DNA of 64,000 bases from Candidatus Leptofilum gracile (GTDB lineage Bacteria; Chloroflexota; Anaerolineae; Promineifilales; Promineifilaceae), in NCBI GenBank assembly GCA_016713825.1, contig JADJOJ010000007.1, positions 620,001 through 684,000 of the forward strand, written 5' to 3'. Below the pieces are notes generated by a model, which had not been told where the DNA came from, searched no databases, and saw only the letters and a program-made list of their open reading frames with translations. The position numbers and the translations under genes are program-made. Shown here piece by piece: positions 41,979 to 50,738 of this stretch (positions are counted from its first letter, which is position 1; the number at the start of each line of letters is the position of its first letter).

Positions 41979-43208
41979 TCATTCATATCTAAAACGCCAG
42001 ATGCCAACAAACAAAAACACAACAGTAAAGGCCAACAGCACGCCGATCTCTGGCAGAACGGCCGTTACGCCCAAACCGCGGGTGATAATATCCTGAAACC
42101 CATCCATTGCCCACGACATCGGCGAGATGCGGCCCACCGTTTGCATCCAGTCTGGCACAATCTCCAACGGCCACCACGCCCCGCCCAGGGCGGAAATGGA
42201 GAGCACAATCACCGTGCCCAGCGCGTTGGCCTGGGCCAACGTTTTGGTCAGCGCCGCCATCATCATGCCCAGGCTGGTGATGGCCAGGGCAAAGGTCAGC
42301 ACCATGATGACGAGCGCCGCCGGGCTGTTGCCCCAGGGCACATCAAACGCCACTGCCGAAACCACGATGAGCAGGCTCATTTGCAGCAAACCAGCCAGCA
42401 AAATGCCCAGCATCTTGCCGATGATGATGCTGCCCTTGTTGATGGGCATCACCAGCAGGCGGCGCAGCGTGCCAGATTGCCGCTCCTGGATGAGCACCGC
42501 CGCCCCGCCAATCATGCCGAAGGTGGCAAACATGGCCATCATGCCCGGCGACGATTGGTTCATGCCTTGCGGGATGATGGTGTTGCTGTCCGTCACGATC
42601 TCATCTTCGCTTACCTGGATGGTGACGGGCGGGGCTTGCCATTCGGTTTGGGCGTTGGCAACGGCCGTTTCAAAATACCCCGCCTCATCCACCCCCAGCT
42701 CAAACAAACCCAGCTCCGCCGCCACATCCCGCGAAATCGCCGCCGAGCTGACCGAACCGGTTAGCTGGCTCATCGCCGCCAACACGGCCGATTCCACCGG
42801 CTGCACAAACTGCACGTTGGCCGGGTCACTGTAAAAATCGAGCGCCAGGCTGTTGCCCGCCTGCAATTCCTCGCTAAAGTTGGCCGGAATGAGCAAGCCC
42901 GCTTCTGCCTCTTCGTTTTCGACGGTGGTGGCGATTTCTGGGGGGGAAACGGCCGTAATTTCCAGCGTCGGATCCGCGTCCAGCAAGTCCACCAAATTCG
43001 CGCCCAGCTCGCCTGCGTCTTCATTGGCCACCGCCAGCGTCCAGGTGACATTCGTGCTGCTGCTGCCGCCCGGCCCAAAGCCGCCAATCGCCTGCCCAAT
43101 CAAAAAGATAAACACCAGCGGCATAATCAACTGCGAGATGAGCACCCCGCGCTCGCTATAGGTTGTTTTTAGGTATAGTTTTGTGATATCGAGTGTGTTT
43201 TTAAACAT
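41979..43208 (-). CDS. ABC-2 type transporter permease 2
   Basis: 409 aa. One N-terminal membrane helix (about 25-48, LIMPLVFIFLIGQAIGG), a large extracytoplasmic loop (50-205) and five C-terminal helices (LGILLAGLLQMSLLIVVSAV, ALAITSLGMMMAALTKTLAQ and others): the standard layout of export-type ABC-2 subunits (YhgE/YadH-like). ATG 43208 follows GGAG with 6 bases; the frame from 43232 has no site. Third gene of an ATPase-permease-permease operon, so the pair of permeases likely forms the channel. The substrate is not known; DrrA-type ATPases often export antibiotics or lipids. Confidence 0.87.
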   Translation of the reverse strand: MFKNTLDITKLYLKTTYSERGVLISQLIMPLVFIFLIGQAIGGFGPGGSSSTNVTWTLAVANEDAGELGANLVDLLDADPTLEITAVSPPEIATTVENEEAEAGLLIPANFSEELQAGNSLALDFYSDPANVQFVQPVESAVLAAMSQLTGSVSSAAISRDVAAELGLFELGVDEAGYFETAVANAQTEWQAPPVTIQVSEDEIVTDSNTIIPQGMNQSSPGMMAMFATFGMIGGAAVLIQERQSGTLRRLLVMPINKGSIIIGKMLGILLAGLLQMSLLIVVSAVAFDVPWGNSPAALVIMVLTFALAITSLGMMMAALTKTLAQANALGTVIVLSISALGGAWWPLEIVPDWMQTVGRISPMSWAMDGFQDIITRGLGVTAVLPEIGVLLAFTVVFLFVGIWRFRYE

Positions 43209-43218
43209 AATTTTCTCC

Positions 43219-43256
43219 AAAAAATTACCCAATTACTTAATTACTCATGTTACGCA
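43219..43256. repeat. GGTAATT-type heptad repeat
   Basis: AATTACCCAATTACTTAATTACTC upstream of permease 2, between the two permease genes. Confidence 0.75.
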
Positions 43257-43260
43257 GTGT

Positions 43261-43323
43261 AGATTTCAAAAGTCTAATTTCTCTCTGGTGATAAACCAAT
43301 TGCCTTGGAGACTTTTGAAATCT
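43261..43323. repeat. 63-bp inverted repeat, AGATTTCAAAAGTCT arms
   Basis: Perfect 15-bp arms (43261-43275 and 43309-43323) around a 33-base centre. The arms resemble the 4499 hairpin. It is flanked by heptad units on both sides (43219-43256 and 43336-43400). Confidence 0.9.
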
Positions 43324-43335
43324 TTTCCAGAGTGA

Positions 43336-43400
43336 GTGCGTAACATCAGTTAATTACTCAATTACCTACCTCTGTAATTTGGTAATGAGGTAATTGAGTA
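43336..43400. repeat. GGTAATT heptad inverted repeat
   Basis: AATTACTCAATTACC on the left arm, GGTAATTGAGTAATTAC on the right. Abuts the stop codon of permease 1 (43402). Confidence 0.85.
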
Positions 43401-43401
43401 A

Positions 43402-44661
43402 TTACCGCGCTATCCGCCGCTGAAACTGCCACAGCGCCAGGCCAATGAGCACCACGCTCAGGCCCAACAAAACGCCCACTTCCAGCAGCACGTCGTTCAG
43501 CCCCAGGCCAAGCAGCGTCAGGTCAGAAAAACCATCCAGCGCCCAGCGGTTGATGCTGATTTTGCTCAACTGCTCCAAAAAGGGCGGGAAGTTCTGCGCC
43601 GGAACGAAGTTGCCACCCAGGGCGGCAAACACCAGCGTCACTACCGAACCAATAATGTTGGCCTGGTTGGCATCCTTGGCAAAGGCGGCGATGAAGGCGC
43701 CCAGGCTGGTGAAGGCCAGCACCACCGCCAGCACCATCAGCGCCAACCCCAGCGGGGAGCTGCCCCAGCTCAGGCTAAACAGCAGCGATGAGGCGATGAC
43801 GAACACAACAAATTGCAAAGCGCCGGTTAAAAAGACGCCGCCAATTTTGCCCAGCAAAATCTCTAAAGAGCTGGTGGGTGTGCTCACCAGGCGGTCTAGC
43901 GTGCCCCCTTTTTGCTCGTCCAGAATGGAGCGGGTGCCATCTACCATGGAAAACATCAGGAAGAGGATGCCCATGCTGGGGGCAAAGAAGGCAAACGGGC
44001 TGATGTCGCCCAGGCTCTCTTCCTCTTCGCCCACGGAGACGTCGTTCAGGCTCAGGCTGAGCTGGTTTTGGCCGATGGTGCTGCCTAGCTCGCTGTTGAG
44101 GGCGGTGCCCAGATTGGCCATTTCGGGGCCAAGGATTGGGGCCTGTTCGGTGAGCTGATTGACGGTGAGGTCTACGGAGATAGCGGCGGTGTTGAAGCCG
44201 TTCACAATTTGCGTCACCACGCCGCGCACGATGTTGGGCGTGAGGGTGGCACCGGGGTCGGCGTAGAACTGGATTTGGGAAACGGCCGTTTCCACATCCA
44301 CGCCCCCCTCAACTGAAGATGAAAAGGTGTCTGGGATTAAAATCGCCGCGCGCGCTTCACCCAGCTGCACCTGCTCACGGGCGGAGGCCAAATCGGCCAT
44401 CTCGGTGACGGTGAGCAGCTCGGCCAGGTCGTCGCTGGTTAAAATCTCTAAAAATTGTGCGCCCTGCTCGCCGTCGTCTTGGTTGACCACCAGCACGGGG
44501 ATCGCATCAAAAGGCACGGGGTCGCTGCCGCTGATAAAGCCGCCAAACGCGGAGCCAATGATGGCCGAGAGCACCAGCGGGGCCAGCAGCATCAAAATCA
44601 GCGCGTTGCGATCCCGAAATCGAATCAAAGTGTCTTTCCAGGCAATTGTCCAAATTTTCAT
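43402..44661 (-). CDS. ABC-2 type transporter permease 1
   Basis: 419 aa, same topology as permease 2: N-terminal helix (18-42, ALILMLLAPLVLSAIIGSAF), large external loop (45-225), five C-terminal helices (LGALQFVVFVIASS-like, SPLGLALMVLAVVLAFTSLG, VLLEVGVLLGLSVVLIGLAL). ATG 44661 has AGGAACT upstream; the longer frame from 44754 reads into the neighbouring repeat. It follows the ATPase gene after a 97-bp repeat-filled gap. Confidence 0.87.
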   Translation of the reverse strand: MKIWTIAWKDTLIRFRDRNALILMLLAPLVLSAIIGSAFGGFISGSDPVPFDAIPVLVVNQDDGEQGAQFLEILTSDDLAELLTVTEMADLASAREQVQLGEARAAILIPDTFSSSVEGGVDVETAVSQIQFYADPGATLTPNIVRGVVTQIVNGFNTAAISVDLTVNQLTEQAPILGPEMANLGTALNSELGSTIGQNQLSLSLNDVSVGEEEESLGDISPFAFFAPSMGILFLMFSMVDGTRSILDEQKGGTLDRLVSTPTSSLEILLGKIGGVFLTGALQFVVFVIASSLLFSLSWGSSPLGLALMVLAVVLAFTSLGAFIAAFAKDANQANIIGSVVTLVFAALGGNFVPAQNFPPFLEQLSKISINRWALDGFSDLTLLGLGLNDVLLEVGVLLGLSVVLIGLALWQFQRRIAR

Positions 44662-44676
44662 GATAGTTCCTGTAGC

Positions 44677-44755
44677 GTTGGCGAGTGGTGAGTAAGCGAG
44701 TTGGCGAGTTTTCATTCGCACACTCGCCCACACGCAAACTGGCAAACTCGCCAAC
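44677..44755. repeat. GGCGAGT heptad inverted repeat
   Basis: TTGGCGAGTGGTGAGTAAGCG and GAGTTGGCGAGTTTT face ACTCGCCCACACGCAAACTG and ACTCGCCAAC. Ends 3 bases from the stop of the ATPase gene (minus strand). Confidence 0.85.
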
Positions 44756-44758
44756 CTT

Positions 44759-45715
44759 TTAATCTCTTAGAGCGCGGCCCGTCAGGTGCAAAAAGACCGC
44801 TTCCAGGTTCGGTTCTTGAATTTCCATGCGGCGGATGGAACGGCCGTGTTCTGTCACCGTTTGCAAAATGCGGGGCAGCACCAGATTGGCGTCCTCCGCC
44901 TGCACCACCACGTGCTCCCCTTCGCCATCCGCCTGGTGTACGCCATCCAGCGCCGCCAAATCCGTCACCAGGGTGCCGTTGGCTTCGGTGGTTTCGCCCA
45001 CTTCCAGCTGCACGGTGTCGAATTGGCCTACCAGCTCTGTCAGCTCCGCCTGCGTGCCCACGGCAATCAGCTTGCCGTGGTCAATGATGCCGATCCGGTC
45101 ACTGAGCTCTTCCGCTTCTTCCATGTAGTGGGTGGTGTACAGCACCGTCAGCCCCTGCGCGTTGAGCTCTTTCACGGTGTCTAGAATGCGGCGGCGGCTT
45201 TGCGGATCGATACCCACCGTCGGCTCGTCCATGAACAGCACTTTGGGGTTGTGCAGCAGCCCCACGGCGATGTTGATGCGCCGCTTCATGCCGCCAGAGA
45301 AGGTGTCTACCTTGTCGTTGGCCCGGTCGGTAAGGCCAGCGATATCGAGAACGGCCGTTACCCGCTCCTTCAACTTTTCCCCAGACAAGCCATACATTTT
45401 GCCCCAAAATTCCAGATTCTCTTTGGCGCTGATGCTGCCGTACAGGGCAATCTCCTGCGGCACCACGCCGATCACCTGCTTTACCTGCTTGGGCTCCTGG
45501 CTGATGGAGTGGCCGTCGATGGTGGCATCGCCGCCGGTGGGGGCCAGCAGGCAGCTGAGCATGGAGATGGTGGTGCTCTTGCCTGCGCCGTTGGGACCCA
45601 GCAGGCTAAAAATTTCGCCCTGCTTAATGGCAAAAGAGACGCCCTGAACGGCCGTTACGCCCTCGGGCGGGTTGTACTGTTTGCGTAATTCGTTTACTTC
45701 CACAATGGGTGACAT
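44759..45715 (-). CDS. ABC transporter ATP-binding protein (DrrA-type)
   Basis: 318 aa. Walker A GPNGAGKST (40-48), Q-loop VPQEIALYGSISA, signature SGGMKRRINIA, Walker B VLFMDEPTVGID, H-loop TTHYMEEAE, then an extended C-terminal regulatory domain (about 220-318) as in the daunorubicin-resistance DrrA group. First gene of the exporter operon; GAGGAG precedes the ATG. Energises the two ABC-2 permeases downstream. Confidence 0.93.
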   Translation of the reverse strand: MSPIVEVNELRKQYNPPEGVTAVQGVSFAIKQGEIFSLLGPNGAGKSTTISMLSCLLAPTGGDATIDGHSISQEPKQVKQVIGVVPQEIALYGSISAKENLEFWGKMYGLSGEKLKERVTAVLDIAGLTDRANDKVDTFSGGMKRRINIAVGLLHNPKVLFMDEPTVGIDPQSRRRILDTVKELNAQGLTVLYTTHYMEEAEELSDRIGIIDHGKLIAVGTQAELTELVGQFDTVQLEVGETTEANGTLVTDLAALDGVHQADGEGEHVVVQAEDANLVLPRILQTVTEHGRSIRRMEIQEPNLEAVFLHLTGRALRD

Positions 45716-45719
45716 TGTT

Positions 45720-45986
45720 TACTCCTCGTATAAAGTCATTTAACCGCAGAGAACGCGGAGAACGCAGAGAAAAAATTCGTTATTTTCTCTCATTCGTTAT
45801 AGTCATTGGTAAAAAATGAAATCTGCTGCGAGTGTACCGGGGAACGGCCGTAACCGAATGTGCCGGAAGTCATGTGCCAGGTCATGCCTCACCATGACTC
45901 TATTTGATTCTAGTCATGGAAAAAAAAGAATCCATCAACCGATCAGTTGATTGATCCCCACCGACCGACCAATTTTATAGGGCCAA
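45720..45986. other. intergenic stretch with repeats
   Basis: Contains AACCGCAGAGAACGCGGAGA-type units (45743-45770) facing TTATTTTCTCT, two palindromic pieces (GAACGGCCGTAAC at 45842, GATCAGTTGATTGATC) and no gene. It should include the promoter of the exporter operon, but I cannot place it. Confidence 0.5.
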
Positions 45987-46020
45987 CAAAAAGACCTCTG
46001 GGGCGGTTCCCAGAGGTCTT
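45987..46020 (-). terminator. intrinsic terminator of the beta-helix gene
   Basis: Minus strand AAGACCTCTGG, 8-base loop, CCAGAGGTCTT followed by TTTG. Eleven perfect pairs. Lies 38 bases after the stop at 46058. Confidence 0.8.
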
Positions 46021-46057
46021 GTGTTCAGATAGGTCTAATTTGCTGGCCTGCGCCGAA

Positions 46058-48055
46058 TTACTTCACAATGAACGGCAGATACAGGTTGTACCCCGCATTT
46101 GCAATCTCAATACTGTGCGTATCCACCACCGACGAGCCAACCCCGTTGTTGGCCGTTACGGTAAAACTTTTGTTGCCCGGCGAGTTCCAGGTCACCCGAA
46201 GAACGGCCACGTTGTCATTCAGGCTGGCGCTCGCCGAAACCGCTCCCGTAATCACAAAATTGATCGGCAACGAGACGTTATCAGGGTTCACCGTGATGGT
46301 GAAAACATATTCGGTGCCGGTCACCCCGGTCGTTGGGCCAGAAATGACTACGCTGGTTGGCGCTTTTGGCGGCAAATAAAGCGTGTCCGACAATTTGCTG
46401 GTGGTACCAGCGCCATAAATGTGGATGACGCCATTGCCGTTGGCCATGCTTTGCGTGCGCAGCCCTTCGTTGGTGGCCAACGGGCGCGAAATGGTCGCCG
46501 TCCAGTTACCGGCGGCATTGGCGGTGGCTTCGCCCAGGAACTCTTTGGCTTCGATACGGCCGTCTAAATCATCCGCGTACAGGTAAACGGTACAGTTCGG
46601 GCACGCCGCCGAGATTACCGCCCCGCCCGGCTGCACCGCATCATCCCCCCGCGTGCCGCTCACCGTGGTGCCGCTGATGTTTGTCACCTTGGCCGGATTA
46701 AACTGGCGCAGCTCCACCGGCACGCCCGGCGAGGCAAACCGGTACGCATGGTCTGGATGCGTCGCCTCGTCGGAATCCAGAATGGTGTTTTTGCGCACCG
46801 TAAGCCAATGATTGCTGCCCACAGCAAAACTCTGTGTCAAAATGGCGGTGTCAAAATCGGTGCCATCGTCAACAGGTTCAAAACCGTTGCGGCTGTGCAC
46901 AATGGTGTTTAGCTCCACCAGGTGCTGCGTGCCTTGCAGCAGAATCCCCTGCCCACACACGCCAATGTCATTGCTGGCCACATCCCGACCAATTACATTG
47001 CCCGTCACCGTGTGGCCATCGCCAGAAATTTCCATGGCGATGGGCGGCGTGTCGTTGGTAGATTGGGGCACATGCAGCCCAGCGATGCGGTTATTGATGA
47101 CCGTGTTGTTGCTGCCCGTCACCTGGATGCCGCGCCCACCGTACCAGAAGCTGGCGTTGTAATCCAGCTCGCGCGTGCAGTTCACGCCATTGTTAAAGGG
47201 AGATGGCACCAGGCCACTGGCGTTCATACCAATAAAATTGTTTTGGATGACGTTGTTATCCCCACCACTGGTTATGCGAATAGCCCGCTCAAAAGCGCCA
47301 ATAATGCGGTTGTTCTGGATGAGGTTGTTGTCTGAATCTTCATTGGACAAGATGATGCCGCCACGGGCCATAGCCCGCCGCGCCTGGGACGACGCATCGG
47401 AAGCCAGCGACAGGCCGCTGCCATTGGCCGTCAGCCCCATCCAATTATTTTCAATGGTATTGCCCCCTTCGTACAAAATAATTTGCCCGCCGCCAATAAA
47501 GCCCAAATTGCGAATGATGTTGTTGGAGGTGCGCACTTCTAAAGAACGGCCGCCTGTCTCTAAATTGTCCCGATTGGTGTTCACCATAATTTTGGGGCCG
47601 GTGGCCCGGCCGCCCGGCTGCGTATTTCCATCAATGGTCACCTGGCCGCCATCGTCGGTAATAAACCGGCGATCTAACTCCCAAATATGGCTTTCATCAA
47701 TTTGCACCTCCCAAACCTGCAAGCTGGCGTTGTAGTTGGGGTCGCTGGTGGGAATGTTGAACTGAATCGAGATGGGGCGATCGCCATCTGGCCGCACACC
47801 AGCTTCCAAAATGGCGCGCCGCAGTGTGCATTGGCCATCCCCGGCGGGGAAGAAGATGGCCCCGCTGGTGTAGCCACACGTATGGTTATCAAAATTACTG
47901 CTATCGGCTAAATCTGCGGTGGTGTTGACGGTGATCACAATCCCGCCGCTCACCTCTGCCTGCACAGGCTCCGAAGTTGGCCCCATAACCCAACTGGCCA
48001 GCAAAATGGCCAGCAGCCCCAAACCTGCTAATTTCAACTGTTTTGCAATTCTCAT
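46058..48055 (-). CDS. secreted right-handed parallel beta-helix protein
   Basis: 665 aa. Signal peptide (MRIAKQLKLAGLGLLAILLA to VQAEV). A CSLREA-type motif (TCGYTSGAIFF..GQCTLRRAILEA) is followed by a beta-helix of pectate-lyase-like repeats (NNIIRNLGFIGG, NTIENNWMGL, NNLIQNNRIIGAFERAIRI, NNVIQNNFIGMNASG, NNTVINNRIAGLH; residues about 160-420), an Ig-like end domain (540-650) and the C-terminus YNLYLPFIVK. The YLPxI segment is seen also in the PKD-CAP protein and is common at the ends of Chloroflexota surface proteins (from memory), so it may be an attachment signal. No catalytic residues can be assigned. ATG 48055 follows GAGGG; a GTG at 48070 is possible. Confidence 0.85.
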   Translation of the reverse strand: MRIAKQLKLAGLGLLAILLASWVMGPTSEPVQAEVSGGIVITVNTTADLADSSNFDNHTCGYTSGAIFFPAGDGQCTLRRAILEAGVRPDGDRPISIQFNIPTSDPNYNASLQVWEVQIDESHIWELDRRFITDDGGQVTIDGNTQPGGRATGPKIMVNTNRDNLETGGRSLEVRTSNNIIRNLGFIGGGQIILYEGGNTIENNWMGLTANGSGLSLASDASSQARRAMARGGIILSNEDSDNNLIQNNRIIGAFERAIRITSGGDNNVIQNNFIGMNASGLVPSPFNNGVNCTRELDYNASFWYGGRGIQVTGSNNTVINNRIAGLHVPQSTNDTPPIAMEISGDGHTVTGNVIGRDVASNDIGVCGQGILLQGTQHLVELNTIVHSRNGFEPVDDGTDFDTAILTQSFAVGSNHWLTVRKNTILDSDEATHPDHAYRFASPGVPVELRQFNPAKVTNISGTTVSGTRGDDAVQPGGAVISAACPNCTVYLYADDLDGRIEAKEFLGEATANAAGNWTATISRPLATNEGLRTQSMANGNGVIHIYGAGTTSKLSDTLYLPPKAPTSVVISGPTTGVTGTEYVFTITVNPDNVSLPINFVITGAVSASASLNDNVAVLRVTWNSPGNKSFTVTANNGVGSSVVDTHSIEIANAGYNLYLPFIVK

Positions 48056-48070
48056 AAAAAATACCCTCAC

Positions 48071-48600
48071 TTTTTGGATGGCCGTCTGGGCAATACATCA
48101 TCTAGCCGCAAATGGCGGTTTCGCGTGCAGGGTCGTTTTATTTTGGCCATTTACCGGGCGTACATGGTGTCCGCCACAGACGGAAATAGGTTATTACGCA
48201 AGAGACTTTTCCGACCCATACCCAAAAGCTTATTCAGCTTCCGATCCAATACCGATCCAAATTGCGGGGGAGATACGGCCGTATTCCCCAAAACAGCACG
48301 CAGATTTACCAGATTTCGCCTGATTTCTCCGCGTAACGCTGTGTTCCGCTTTTTTTTCGTAGGGGATTTCATGAACGGCGGCACAGATGAACACAGGTTT
48401 TCGCAGATTGGCGCAGCTTGCGCCCAGATTTAATCCGCGTTCATCCGCGTTCATCTGCGTCCTATTTTCAGAGGAGACGACACCAACTGTCGTTGACCAC
48501 CATGAATGAAAACCCAACCTCCGGGAGGTTCAGTGCGTAACAGAGGCCATTTTTGAAGCCTCCCGGAGGTTTATTTTCTAAGATAGGTTGTCGTTAATTT
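48071..48600. other. 530-bp gene-free stretch
   Basis: No gene seen. It holds an ACGGCCGT copy (48276), TCCGCGTAACGCTGTGTTCCG-type units near 48330 (family of 1081), GCGTTCATCCGCGTTCATC-type units (48435-48462) and the AACCTCCGGGAGGTT inverted repeat at 48516. Confidence 0.55.
48516..48573. repeat. 58-bp inverted repeat, AACCTCCGGGAGGTT family, copy 2
   Basis: AACCTCCGGGAGGTT...CAGAGGCC...GCCTCCCGGAGGTTTA. Arms and core match 40124-40180, spacer bases differ. 33 bases beyond the holB stop (minus strand). Confidence 0.9.
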
Positions 48601-48606
48601 GGGGAA

Positions 48607-49626
48607 TTAGGCAGGTTGAGGCAATGGATAAACAAGCAGTAAATTTTCCAAAACGAGCCGGGTGTTGGCGTTGCGCTCCAGCTGCCAAAGGGCATCATTG
48701 GTCTGGTTGAGGCTGGCGTTGATTTGCGCCTCGCTCCAGGCAGTAGCCAACGGCTCCAGCCGCGCTACTTCATCCACGTTGGTGAGCAGCAAGCTGATTG
48801 GCTGACCGCGCCGCTGGTTGAGCAGGGTAAGGTCGCGCCACCAACTGAGCCACGTTTTTAGCAGGTCGGGCAGCGTTTCTGGCTTGCGCGACAGTTTGTC
48901 GGCCAGGGCAAAGCGGAAGGCGCGTCGTCCGGCCAGGGCGTCGTGCAAATGGCTGAGCTGCTCGGCGCGGGCTTGCAGAATGGTTTTATCTTCGGCGGCT
49001 TGAATGGCCCAACCGAGACGGCCGTCTGCCAAATGGGCCAGCAGCGTCGCCTTTTCTGCGGGAACCTGCCAGCGGGTGGCCAAACTGGTTTCGATGAGGT
49101 CGGGGGGTAACGGCCGTAAATTCAAGGTGCGGCAGCGGGATGAAATCGTCGGCAGCAGCATATCGGCATCCGTGGCCGTCAGCAGCAGCACCACCTTGCC
49201 CGGCGGCTCCTCCAGCGTCTTCAAAAACGCATTCGCCGCACCAATCGTCGCCGCGTCGAACCGCTCCAGAATCGCCACCTTGTACCGCGCCTCATAGGCC
49301 GACAGGTTCAAATCTTGCTGCAACTGGCGAATCGTCTCAATTTTGAGGGTTAGCTTGCCCCGGCCGCTCACCTCTGGCGAGACCAGCTTCACGTCGGGGT
49401 GCCGGTCTACGGCAATCAGCTTACAGGGGCGGCAGTGGCCACACGGCCGTTCCGCCTCCGCCGCCACACAGTTCAACGCCTGGGCAAAAGTACGCGCCAG
49501 CGTCGTCTTGCCCACCTGCTCTGGCCCGGTGATCAAATACGCATGCCCCAGCCGGTCATTTACCAACCCACTGGCCAACATCGCCACCGCCCATTCATGC
49601 CCCACAATGTTTTTCCAGTTGCTCAT
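48607..49626 (-). CDS. holB: DNA polymerase III delta' subunit
   Basis: 339 aa; clamp-loader subunit of the replicase. AAA+ fold with a P-loop ITGPEQVGKTTLA, a four-Cys zinc site in the first 80 residues (CVAAEAERPCGHCRPC), VAILERFDAATIGAANAFLK, and the SRC motif ISSRCRTLNL. The sequence FLKTLEEPPGKVVLLLTA is diagnostic of HolB/DnaX-type proteins. Length normal. The gene lies 29 bp downstream of a patatin gene on the same strand. Confidence 0.93.
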   Translation of the reverse strand: MSNWKNIVGHEWAVAMLASGLVNDRLGHAYLITGPEQVGKTTLARTFAQALNCVAAEAERPCGHCRPCKLIAVDRHPDVKLVSPEVSGRGKLTLKIETIRQLQQDLNLSAYEARYKVAILERFDAATIGAANAFLKTLEEPPGKVVLLLTATDADMLLPTISSRCRTLNLRPLPPDLIETSLATRWQVPAEKATLLAHLADGRLGWAIQAAEDKTILQARAEQLSHLHDALAGRRAFRFALADKLSRKPETLPDLLKTWLSWWRDLTLLNQRRGQPISLLLTNVDEVARLEPLATAWSEAQINASLNQTNDALWQLERNANTRLVLENLLLVYPLPQPA

Positions 49627-49655
49627 GCGCCAATTTTAGGGCGAACGGTGCCGAA

Positions 49656-50564
49656 TTACCAGTGCCGCGCCAGCCAATCGGCCGCCGGGGCAATGTCTAC
49701 CGCCTGTGCCAGGGCCAGCAAGCGGTCGATCTTCTTCACCTCATCCACATCAATCTTCTCCGCCAACACTGGTGCCAACCGAAAATAGCGAGCATCCTGC
49801 AAAATAGAGCGGCATTGGTAATCTGCCACCCCCATCAAGCCATCCAAAATAATCGGCAGCAGGCGAGGTGCCCACTGCAAAAAGCCCCAATCCAGCGTTG
49901 CCCCCTCAACAAACTGGGGCACAAAGCCAGTACCTACCGAAAATAAACAAATATCGCTTTGGGGAATGCCCTCGCGCAGTGCCTGCGCCAATGCCGCCAT
50001 GCTGGGATTATTCGTCACCACACCCCCATCCACATACCCCTGGTATGAAGGAAAAAAGGTTGGCGCGGCGCTGCTGCGCAAAGCGACATCCACCACCCTC
50101 TCCGCCGCATCAGAATCCGGCCCAGGGAAATTGTGGAAAAATTTAGGTTTCCAACTGCGCACGCCATCCTTCACCGCATCCAAATCAAAGGTGGGAACCA
50201 GCACATATTTGCCCCGCGCCCGCAAATCGCCCAGCGTGGTTTGCTGAAACGTGTCTAGCAGCATCTGCTTCAGCCTGTCGCTGCGGTATTCCGCTCCGAT
50301 GAGGGTAAACAAATCCAGCAAATCATCCAGCAACGAATCATGGAAAGCGGCCCCGCCCATCTGCGTGTAGAACGTGATGCCCTCGGCCGGGGTAAAGCCT
50401 TGCGCCAAACCCAGGGCAATAATGCTGCCGGTAGACGTCCCGGCAAAAAAGTGTACTTTTTCTAAAAAATCGGGCTGCGCCTGAACCAGGCGATCAAGCA
50501 AAACAAGCGTAAACAGGCCACGAATACCGCCGCCGTCGAGGGATAAAATCCGAAATTTTGCCAT
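49656..50564 (-). CDS. patatin-like phospholipase, third copy (single-domain)
   Basis: 302 aa. Oxyanion hole LDGGGIRG (10-17), nucleophile in AGTSTGSI (Ser about 44), catalytic Asp in VDGGVVTNNP. Different subgroup from the tandem pair at 9-2160: the first strand reads ILSLDGGGIRGL, as in the CapV / RssA-like type. CapV-type patatins can be CBASS effectors, but there is no cyclase gene beside it, so that role is not supported here. ATG 50564 follows GGAGGAA; holB is 29 bp downstream. Confidence 0.9.
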   Translation of the reverse strand: MAKFRILSLDGGGIRGLFTLVLLDRLVQAQPDFLEKVHFFAGTSTGSIIALGLAQGFTPAEGITFYTQMGGAAFHDSLLDDLLDLFTLIGAEYRSDRLKQMLLDTFQQTTLGDLRARGKYVLVPTFDLDAVKDGVRSWKPKFFHNFPGPDSDAAERVVDVALRSSAAPTFFPSYQGYVDGGVVTNNPSMAALAQALREGIPQSDICLFSVGTGFVPQFVEGATLDWGFLQWAPRLLPIILDGLMGVADYQCRSILQDARYFRLAPVLAEKIDVDEVKKIDRLLALAQAVDIAPAADWLARHW

Positions 50565-50664
50565 CTGTTCCTCCAGAGTAATTGGCACGATGAAAATTGT
50601 TGGCACTCTGCGCTGCGACGGCGCAGAATTAGGCTTTCTATCTTATCAAAAAGTAGCGTTAAGT

Positions 50665-50670
50665 TATAAT
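50665..50670 (+). promoter_or_regulatory. possible -10 (TATAAT) of the thiolase gene
   Basis: Perfect TATAAT 68 bp upstream of the thiolase ATG, in the divergent gap. The -35 region (CTTATC) is weak. Confidence 0.4.
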
Positions 50671-50738
50671 GGACGCTCACTTAACCAACCATCTGGCGGT
50701 TTTTGCCCGCCAGCCTGAACCGCGAGGGAGAGTTTTCG

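Noticed and set aside
49656..50564. Possible CBASS effector (CapV-like patatin)
   Set aside because: No nucleotide cyclase or Cap2/Cap3 gene adjoins; the neighbours are holB and a thiolase.
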